From positions 1 through 64,000 of the forward strand of contig NZ_BCQP01000043.1 of the NCBI RefSeq assembly GCF_001552135.1: a DNA stretch of 64,000 nt. Direction: 5' to 3'. Below the pieces are notes generated by a model. It made no database searches, had not been told where the DNA came from, and saw nothing but the letters and a program-made list of their open reading frames with translations. The DNA comes from Actinomadura chibensis NBRC 106107. Its GTDB lineage: Bacteria; Actinomycetota; Actinomycetes; Streptosporangiales; Streptosporangiaceae. How positions within the stretch are numbered: position 1 is the first letter of the stretch; each line of letters opens with the position of its first letter. A program made the position numbers and the translations under genes. Of this stretch, positions 57,786 to 64,000 are shown one piece after another.

Positions 57786-58675
57786 GCCGCCTCCCTCAGA
57801 GCTTGCACGGCGTCCAGGATGGAACCCTCGATCAGCGTTCCTTGTGGCGCATAGGCGTGGGGACGCAGGACGCCGGTAGCGTCAACGTGCATGTGCGCAT
57901 CCAAAGCACGTTCACCTGGGATGACCTCGACGGCCGACACCGAGGTCTCAAGCCCGGAACGCGAGATCGCGAGCCGCACCCCGGGCCTGGCAGTGCGTAT
58001 CCACCGAACAAGGCGCTCTGTATCGGCATCGGAGATACCAGGTGTGGCCGCGGTCGGCTGCTCGGGCAGCAGCAGGAGTTCGGATGCGCCGACGTCGACG
58101 GCGAACTCGGCGAGATCGTCAAGCACACCAATCGTGTCGGAGTTCACGACCGTGTTGATGCCGATCGGAGCGACTGAACGAAGCAGTGCGGCAGCGGAAA
58201 CCACCGCTGTGAACGGCCGACCTCGGAGCCGCTCGTAGATGCCCCCGACCCCATCGACAGACAGGCGCGCGAAGTGCACGGACCCCCGCAGAGCATGGGC
58301 GAGGCCCGGGGTCAGCCGATGCCCGTGGGTGGTGAAGGTCACCGCCATCGACGTCGACTCCGCGACCCGAGCGCAGAGCTGGGCGAACCCGCGGTGAGCG
58401 GTCGGTTCGCCACCTCCGAAACCGACGCCCAGGCATCCAGCACCGTCCAGCTCCACCGCCCAGGCGACCACACGGTCCACGTCCAGCGCGGCAGCCTGCT
58501 TGGGCGCATAGCAGTAGGCGCAGCGAAGCTCGCAGGCATTCGTCAACGCTACCGAAACGTAACGGGGGGCACGGGAAACCTGCTCGGGGCGTACCTGCAC
58601 GTCATCGAGCAAGACGTTCAACCCGGAAACCCGGTCGAACAGATGCACCCAGCTTTGGATAGACGGACCTTGCAC
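57782..58675 (-). CDS. Radical SAM protein
   Basis: A 297-residue enzyme with the 4Fe-4S motif CELRCAYC (C48, C52, C55) and the SAM-binding GGGEPTAHRGF (about 95). There is no clear SPASM cysteine cluster, and the viperin-type signature is not matched. The closest look is peptide- or protein-modifying radical SAM enzymes. The start is GTG 58675; its ribosome site is weak, so another start is possible. It is first in a three-gene operon with the DUF6375-like protein and the nuclease-STAND NTPase. A linked defence role is inference. Confidence 0.82.
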   Translation of the reverse strand: MQGPSIQSWVHLFDRVSGLNVLLDDVQVRPEQVSRAPRYVSVALTNACELRCAYCYAPKQAAALDVDRVVAWAVELDGAGCLGVGFGGGEPTAHRGFAQLCARVAESTSMAVTFTTHGHRLTPGLAHALRGSVHFARLSVDGVGGIYERLRGRPFTAVVSAAALLRSVAPIGINTVVNSDTIGVLDDLAEFAVDVGASELLLLPEQPTAATPGISDADTERLVRWIRTARPGVRLAISRSGLETSVSAVEVIPGERALDAHMHVDATGVLRPHAYAPQGTLIEGSILDAVQALREAA

Positions 58676-58869
58676 ATCATCGGCACCAGAATGCCACCGC
58701 TCAGGGACAGCACGCAGGGAGCGGCGCGAACTGAGCCGCCCGGTTGTCTGTGACGAGGTTCAAGGCTGTCGTGCATGAGTGGACGTAGCGGGTGGCGTTG
58801 GTGACGTCTGGCTTGGTTGAGGTGGTTTTGTCCCTTCTGAGGTGTTCCGGTGGAGCACACGATGGTCGG

Positions 58870-59214
58870 ATGGGACGTGGCCGGGGTGCTGGTGGCGTGT
58901 GCCGCCGGTGTGGGCATGGAGATCCGGTTTCGGGCCGGGCGGTGGGCGGCAGATGCCCCCCGGCTGGCGATGGGGCGAGCCACGGAATCTGGTACCTGCG
59001 GCTGGAACTGAGCAGCGCTCCGGGCGGGATCCGTCGGCGAGTCCGGCGGGGCGGCTTCCTCACCCGGAAGGCGGCTGAGGGGCAGTTGCGGCGGCTGCGT
59101 GGGCCGACGGGCAGTCCCTTGACGGTGGCGGAGTGGCTGGGGCGGTGGTTGGCGAACCATCTGGGGGCGGCGTCGGCGGTGGCCGGTTACGCCGAACATG
59201 TGGAGCGTTATCTA
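58870..59214 (+). pseudogene. Tyrosine integrase N-terminal fragment
   Basis: The frame from ATG 58870 reads CRRCGHGDPVSGRAVGGRCP, WYLRLELSSAPGG, RRGGFLTRKAAEGQLRRLRG, and LTVAEWLGRWLANHL. This is the N-terminal DNA-binding half of actinomycete phage/ICE integrases. It breaks at about 59214, where an IS30 remnant begins on the opposite strand. The catalytic domain is missing. It marks another former integration. Confidence 0.72.
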
Positions 59215-59540
59215 AGCTCGGCCGGGCGCTCCCGGATCGAGACCGCATCGCGGATCCGGCCGCGCTGCAGGCCGGCGGCGCTGGCCTTCTTGGAACGCCG
59301 CATCGTACGTCGTCGCCGCAGGTGAGCGGTCAACTCCTTGGCCAGCACGCCACGGGCCTGGATGAACAGGCTGCGGTAATTGGTCTCGTGCGACACCCGC
59401 ATCTCCTTTCGCTCGGGATAGGCGGCCTTCAACCAGCCGGAGATCTGCTCGGGCGACCAGCCCTCGACAAGCCTGGCGGCAACCACCTCACGCAACTCGC
59501 CGTCGCGCTGAAGCAGGCACCGCTTGGGGCGGCGGGTGTT
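59215..59540 (-). mobile_element. IS30-family transposase fragment
   Basis: The minus frame carries RRPKRCLLQRDGELREVVA, GWSPEQISGWLKAAYP, MRVSHETNYRSLF and a run of RRRRTMRRS, then SIRERPAE. These are the N-terminal segments of IS30 transposases up to the point where the DDE domain starts. The DDE domain is absent. HETIY is normally seen where this copy has HETNY. It interrupts the integrase fragment. Confidence 0.75.
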
Positions 59541-59544
59541 GTCC

Positions 59545-59703
59545 CAGGCACGAGCACGCGTCGAACTCGCCAGTGCGATCTCCGAGTACATCGAAGGCTT
59601 CTACAACCGCCACCGACGCCACTCCGCCCTGGATTACGTGAGCCCGTTACAGTTCGAAACCACCCACCCGTCGAGCCCGATCTCCTCACCCGCGAGTCCG
59701 TGA
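59545..59703 (+). mobile_element. IS3-family OrfB C-terminal remnant
   Basis: The + frame ends RARVELASAISEYIEGFYN, then RHRRHSALDYVSPLQFE and a stop at 59701-59703. This is the conserved C-terminus of IS3/IS2-type transposases (...EGFYNRxRRHSxLGYLSPxxFE). Nothing earlier of the gene remains. Confidence 0.75.
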
Positions 59704-59909
59704 AACCGGGGCAACACCAACGTGGCCGTGGAACAGTTGGAAGCTCACACCACCACCGGAACCCCGCAGATGCCTCGCCACCCTCGGACTCGCAATCGGA
59801 CATCAAGACCCAAACGCGAGAACGTCGGAGTCCTGCACCAGGGCGGAAAACCCTCAACCAGGACGAACATGCCGCTTGACTTGCACGGACGAAATTCTCG
59901 GCACTGTAG

Positions 59910-59925
59910 GGCGGGGTTCTCCGCC
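59910..59925 (-). terminator. Candidate terminator hairpin for jetD
   Basis: GGCGG (59910-59914) pairs with CCGCC (59921-59925) across 6 nt, 46 bp past the jetD stop. The stem is short and there is no U-tract. The rest of the 268-bp gap from the IS3 remnant to jetD shows no gene. Confidence 0.3.
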
Positions 59926-59971
59926 GGACTGGGGATGAAGACTTCCGCGGATGGCCTTCGAGGCCCGGCGC

Positions 59972-61225
59972 TCAGGGGCGGGCTCGGAGGGTGGTGCGCC
60001 CCGAGGTGTCGTCGTGGAGGTCGGGGCTCAGGATGCGGCGGGTCACGGCGTCATGCTCTTGGAACACGGCGTGGTGGGTGAGGCCGAGGTCGGACCGGAG
60101 GGAGGCGGCGAAGCGGTCGCGGAGGGGGACTGAGGAAGGGGAGGGGCCCGCTTCGGTGACGGTCTCGGCATCCATGGCCAGCAGTTCTGCCCCGTACTGG
60201 TCGGCTACCGTGGCGGCGATCTGGAAGCCCTCATGGTCGAGGTCTCCGGCGTAGCGGAGCCGGACGCCTTGGTCGCGGGCCAATTGCAGGAACACGTGGT
60301 CGACGGCGCGCAGGTGGCCGCTGGTGCAGGCCAGCGGGACGTCGGAGCCGCAGGCCATGGCCGCCTCCAGCACGGACGGGTTCTCGACGACCGTCACGGT
60401 CTGCGGGGCCAGGGTGGGGGGATCGCGGGTCAGGTCCAGCAGGGTCAGGGCGACCGGGACGTCGGACTCGCGGAGTCGGCGGTCGATGACACCGTCCGCG
60501 GTGGTACGGATGCGGTGCAACAGGATGGTTGACGTGAGCCGGTCGGCGAAGATCCCCGCTTCGGCCAGCAGCGCACGGGTGTGGTGGGGAAGGGTGGGCT
60601 CGGGGTGGCCGGTGACCTCCATGACCGCGTAGACCAAGCAGCCGCCGTTGAATCCGCCCAGGTCGAAGTAGTGCGGGTCGCCCGCGCAGTCGTGGGCGAG
60701 TTTCGGCAGACTGACCGGAGGGGTATAGGGCACGCCTTCGGTGACCTGGGCCAAGGCAGTGATGAGGCGGCGGGCCTTGGGGACGTCGGCGCCGATGCCG
60801 CTGGCTTTCAAGCGGCGGACCAGCCGGGGGAGGCGGGGGAACGCCGCGTCGGCGTGCTCCCAGAGTTCGCGGCGCTGCCCGGCTGCCTCCCGCCGGTCGG
60901 CGGCCAGATTCACCACGGGCCTGCCCGTGACCTGCTCGGCCAGGAGAGCAACCTCGTTCGCGGACGCCTCGGTGACCTGGAGGAGTTCGCGCAGCGGCAC
61001 GTCGGTCGTGGTGCCCTCGACGGTGACGGCGGAGCGGCCGCGGCGGCGCCGGGTGGAGGTGTCCAGGTATGTACGTAGCTCGGCCAGGGCTCCCAGCGGA
61101 AGGTCCGTCACTTTCAGGGTGACGATCTGGTCGGCGGACCGCCCCGCGCAGAGCCGGTCGTGCAGGGCCTTCCAGAAGGGGACGAAGTCCGGGTCCCGGG
61201 CGAACCCGGCGAGGATCCCGCTCAT
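59972..61225 (-). CDS. jetD: Wadjet type III nuclease subunit JetD (TIGR02679/DUF2399)
   Basis: A 417-residue TOPRIM-fold protein. The N-terminal region (about 1-170) is helical. The C-terminal TOPRIM part has the acidic residue in VTVVENPSVLEA (about 295) and the DxD-type motif in YAGDLDHEGFQIA (about 340). In Wadjet, JetD cleaves plasmid DNA that the JetABC SMC motor has looped; the Jet genes here belong to the DUF2397-2399 series (type III). The start ATG 61225 overlaps the jetC stop (ATGA). It is the last gene of the operon. Confidence 0.87.
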   Translation of the reverse strand: MSGILAGFARDPDFVPFWKALHDRLCAGRSADQIVTLKVTDLPLGALAELRTYLDTSTRRRRGRSAVTVEGTTTDVPLRELLQVTEASANEVALLAEQVTGRPVVNLAADRREAAGQRRELWEHADAAFPRLPRLVRRLKASGIGADVPKARRLITALAQVTEGVPYTPPVSLPKLAHDCAGDPHYFDLGGFNGGCLVYAVMEVTGHPEPTLPHHTRALLAEAGIFADRLTSTILLHRIRTTADGVIDRRLRESDVPVALTLLDLTRDPPTLAPQTVTVVENPSVLEAAMACGSDVPLACTSGHLRAVDHVFLQLARDQGVRLRYAGDLDHEGFQIAATVADQYGAELLAMDAETVTEAGPSPSSVPLRDRFAASLRSDLGLTHHAVFQEHDAVTRRILSPDLHDDTSGRTTLRARP

Positions 61226-64000
61226 GCCATTCCGTCCAGAGTGACCGGCCGGGGTTCGCCGTGGCCCTCCCACAGCCAGGGGATGGTGATGCGGTTGCGG
61301 CCGGAGGCGACGACCTGGTGGACCATGGCCCGGCCCGACTCCCGTTTGATCATGGGGGTGATGGACGGCATGGTGGCCAGCACGTCGAAGTCCCAGGAGC
61401 GCAGCAGCGCCAGCACCTGGCGCAGGTTGGGCTCGTCGAAGGCGGCGTCGATCTCGTCGATCGACAGCAGGCGCGGCCCGCGGTAGTCGCCCGAGTACAT
61501 GGACCAGGCGGCGGCCAGCAGCGGCAGCATCGTGGCGAGCCTGCGCTCACCGGTGGACAGCGTCTCCAGCGGGTTGGAGCGCGTGCCGACCTTGCGGAAT
61601 GCCTCGTTCGACGATCCGTCGCCGAAGGAGGAGTGGGTCACGAAGATGTCCCACTCGTGCCAGGAGCGGTAGTCGAAGGTGTGGGCGACCCGGTCGGGCC
61701 AGGGCTCGTCGGCCTTCGCGTCCATCCGCTGGCGCAGGACGGTGTACATCTCCTCGAAGGATCGGTCGGTCGGGGCCTCCTCGATGAGTTTGATCATGCG
61801 GACCGCGTCCTCGTCCTCTTTGCGCACGTCCCAGTCGACCTGGATGCCGACGTTCGCCACGCCCGTGCGGACGCCGTCCAGCGTCTCGCGGATCTGCCGG
61901 ACAAGCTCGCGGGCCGCCTCCCGGCGGATCTGGATGTCCTTGCGGAGCCGGGTGAACATGCCGGTGCGCATCGCCTGCTTGAAGTCGTCGCGCAGATCCT
62001 CTTCGAGCAGGGCGATGCTCGCCTCCAGAGACGCTAGGGCATCGCTTAGGTCCTCGCCGCGCACGGTGTCGGGCTCGGCGACGACGGCGCGGCGCCACTC
62101 GGTCCCCTCGATCGAGACGAGCATTACCTGGCGGTTGAAGCGGGCCAGTTCGCCACTGGTGTCGCGGGCGCTGTTCTCGACCGTTTTCAGTGCCCGGTCA
62201 CGGAACCGGACGAGCTGGGCGTGCCGGTCCGCGTGCGCGTGGCGGTCCGCCAGCAGCAGTCGCGACCACTCCAGGGCGGCGGTCAAGTGGGCCGGCCGGC
62301 CGGACGGGTCGGCGGTGATGCCGTCCGGCAGCGTGGCCAGACCCTCGTCGATCAGGCGGCCGAGGGTGCGAACGCAGCGGTCGCGTTGCTGCTCAGCGGC
62401 CCGGCGTTGCGGAGCGACGTTCTCCAGGGTGACCTCTGCCCTGGTCTGCTCCTTGTCGGCTTCCTCCTTCTCGGTGCGGAGTGTCTCGATCTCCGACTTG
62501 ACCCGGCTGAGCTGTTCGGAGAGCCGGTTCTTGGTGGTGAGAAGGTCGTCGTATTCGGCGCCGTAGAGCCTGCGCATCGTCTCGACCGCGGCCATGGCCT
62601 TCCTCGCTTTGGCGCGTGCCTGACCGGCCCGGTCGGACATCCTGGCGGCAGTGACCCGGGCCGTGGCGGCGGTCTGGTGATCGCGGCGGGCGGCCCGCAT
62701 CAGTTCGGTGCAGCGGAGAGCCGCCATGCGGCCGTCCCGGACCAGCAGTTCGAGCGTGCCGACCGCTCCGGCGTGGTTGTCCAGGGCGTCATGGGACGTG
62801 GGAAGCAGGGAACCGTCCGGGAGGGCGGCCGCCTTGTTGAGGGCGCCCAGTGCGGACCGGACCGTCCTGGTGGCCTCGTCATGCTTCTCGGCGGCGTCGA
62901 TGGCGGCGGTCTCGGCGCGGATGAGCGCCTCCTGAGCGCGATCTTCGGCGCTGTGCGCGGTGCGGACGGCGTTCACCGCGGAGTGGGGGAACCCGTTCTG
63001 TTCTCCGTCAGCCTCCTCCTGGGCGCGGGTGGCTTCCAGGCGGGCGGTCTCGCATTCTTGGGCGGATCGCCGCAGTTCCGCGGCGTTCTCCTCCGCCTTG
63101 GCCGCGGCGGAGCCGGCGGATCGTGCTGTCCGCTCGGCGTGCTCCAGGCTCTGCCGGGCTCGATCGAGCCGGGCGGAACGTGCGTCGGAGCGTTGCCGGA
63201 GGGTCGTCATGACCTGCTGGAGCGCGAGGTCCGCCTGAGCGGTGCGCTGCGCCGCCTGCCGCTCGGCGATGGAATGCTCGCGAGTCCGGCTGGCGAGGTC
63301 GTGGCGGGCCGAGGAGAGCGCCTCGTCGGTGGGCAGGGCATCCCGTTCGGTGGCCGCGGCGAGGACGTGGCTTTCGCGTCGGCTGAGTTCCTGGTCGGCC
63401 TGTCGCAGTTCCCGCTCGTGTTCGGCGAGGCGCTGCTCCAGTTCGGCGAGGCGCTGTCGCCGGGCGCGTTCCCGGGCAGTACGGCCGATGTAGGCCGCCT
63501 GGTAGCCCTCGGGACAGGCGGCGGTGAGCACCCCGTTGCGCAGGGCGCCGGGCGCGGGGGAGTCGACCGGGATCGAGCGCAGCAGCCGGTGGATCGCCTC
63601 GGCGGAGCCGCCCTCCTGCGCGTCGGGCTGGAGGAAGTCGGCCAGTGTCCGGTGCGGGGCGGACACGGTGGGGGTGAGGACGAGATCACCGGCAACCGGG
63701 CGACCGTCCGGCCTGATCAGCGCGTCGAGGAGGCCCGACGCCAGCAGGGCTCCTTCGAGCCGGTCGGCCTCCTCGGCGGAAAGGTGGCCGGCGAAGTCGA
63801 CGACGGCCCACAGGGGGACGCCGTCGTCGCCCGAGCGCGACCGCCATTGCGGTGCGGGCGGTACGGGGGCGGTCCGGCGCGCTCGCACCACGTCGGCGCG
63901 CAGTTCCTCGATGCCTGCTTCGACCGTTTTAATGACCTCGCGAGCCTCGGCGACCTGATGGTGCAGTTCCGCAGCGGCCGCCGCGTGGGCCTTGTGGGCG
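61222..64000 (-). CDS. jetC: Wadjet type III SMC-like ATPase JetC (TIGR02680), 3' part
   Basis: More than 925 residues are in the window and the gene continues beyond the right edge, so the N-terminal Walker A is not visible. The frame stays open to 64000. Long coiled coils (Ala/Glu/Arg-rich, about 63960-62100) form the SMC arm. The C-terminal head has the ABC signature-like LSTGERRLATMLPLL and Walker B GPRLLSIDEIDAAFDEP. JetC is the MukB-like motor of Wadjet, extruding DNA loops and detecting small circular DNA. jetA (DUF2397) and jetB (DUF2398) are expected upstream, to the right of the window. Confidence 0.88.
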   Translation of the reverse strand, partial: AHKAHAAAAAELHHQVAEAREVIKTVEAGIEELRADVVRARRTAPVPPAPQWRSRSGDDGVPLWAVVDFAGHLSAEEADRLEGALLASGLLDALIRPDGRPVAGDLVLTPTVSAPHRTLADFLQPDAQEGGSAEAIHRLLRSIPVDSPAPGALRNGVLTAACPEGYQAAYIGRTARERARRQRLAELEQRLAEHERELRQADQELSRRESHVLAAATERDALPTDEALSSARHDLASRTREHSIAERQAAQRTAQADLALQQVMTTLRQRSDARSARLDRARQSLEHAERTARSAGSAAAKAEENAAELRRSAQECETARLEATRAQEEADGEQNGFPHSAVNAVRTAHSAEDRAQEALIRAETAAIDAAEKHDEATRTVRSALGALNKAAALPDGSLLPTSHDALDNHAGAVGTLELLVRDGRMAALRCTELMRAARRDHQTAATARVTAARMSDRAGQARAKARKAMAAVETMRRLYGAEYDDLLTTKNRLSEQLSRVKSEIETLRTEKEEADKEQTRAEVTLENVAPQRRAAEQQRDRCVRTLGRLIDEGLATLPDGITADPSGRPAHLTAALEWSRLLLADRHAHADRHAQLVRFRDRALKTVENSARDTSGELARFNRQVMLVSIEGTEWRRAVVAEPDTVRGEDLSDALASLEASIALLEEDLRDDFKQAMRTGMFTRLRKDIQIRREAARELVRQIRETLDGVRTGVANVGIQVDWDVRKEDEDAVRMIKLIEEAPTDRSFEEMYTVLRQRMDAKADEPWPDRVAHTFDYRSWHEWDIFVTHSSFGDGSSNEAFRKVGTRSNPLETLSTGERRLATMLPLLAAAWSMYSGDYRGPRLLSIDEIDAAFDEPNLRQVLALLRSWDFDVLATMPSITPMIKRESGRAMVHQVVASGRNRITIPWLWEGHGEPRPVTLDGMA

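Noticed and set aside
57782-58675. A prokaryotic viperin (ddh-nucleotide synthase).
   Set aside because: The cluster motif and surrounding residues (NACELRCAYCYAPK, GGGEPTAHRGF) look like peptide-type radical SAM proteins rather than viperins, and no nucleotide kinase is adjacent.

Overview
The window is high-G+C actinomycete DNA. Codons are strongly GC3-biased, Shine-Dalgarno sites of the AGGAGG type are common, and operons run through ATGA/GTGA overlaps. The gene families (DevS-type two-GAF kinase, CtpF-like ATPase, group 3b hydrogenase, class F sortase, replication-relaxation protein) point to a soil actinomycete, probably near Streptosporangiales/Thermomonosporaceae. That placement is inference; no rRNA or housekeeping marker is present.

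Left edge, 1-8.7 kb: a mobile defence region. A minus-strand fragment of a DISARM-type adenine methyltransferase (1-238) is cut off next to a large serine recombinase (241-1521). The DISARM core drmA-drmB-drmC (1604-8119) follows as one overlapping operon. A dead tyrosine-integrase tail (8261-8388) and a tRNA 3'-half repeat (8476-8655) mark a likely element boundary. At 9.1-12.5 kb lies a large HTH/P-loop NTPase with helical repeats, divergent from a tiny membrane protein.

Centre, 12.5-43 kb: a dormancy/hypoxia island that looks like a DevR(DosR) regulon. It holds CBS and SHOCT proteins, two universal stress proteins, a flavodoxin, a DevS-like kinase, ornithine carbamoyltransferase, a ribosome hibernation factor, a P-type ATPase, a Bpa-like proteasome activator, a sulfide:quinone-type oxidoreductase, an ABC exporter, a site-2 protease with CBS domains, a six-gene NAD(P)-linked [NiFe] hydrogenase operon, a class F sortase with its probable substrate, an Rv1733c-like protein, a phosphoribosyltransferase and hypFCDE. 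At least ten 14-bp palindromes of the GGGAC-N4-GTCCC type sit 50-145 bp upstream of most of these transcription units. This links them into one regulon, although no DevR response regulator is in the window.

43-50 kb is mixed: a DHFR-like reductase, a MerR regulator, a YccF protein, glucose-6-phosphate dehydrogenase, a frameshifted replication-relaxation relic, and a beta-solenoid membrane protein built of about seven 49-residue repeats.

Right edge, 50.2-64 kb: a second defence island of visibly lower G+C. Two further copies of the tRNA-half repeat (50206 and 53026) bracket a P-loop NTPase. Next comes a three-gene operon: radical SAM enzyme, small protein, and a 1352-residue nuclease/STAND NTPase resembling Avs proteins. 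A graveyard of integrase, IS30 and IS3 remnants follows. Wadjet type III jetD and the 3' part of jetC run off the right end. The most unusual points are the recombinase-interrupted DISARM methyltransferase, the radical SAM/small protein/nuclease-STAND operon, and the tRNA-derived repeats around defence genes.
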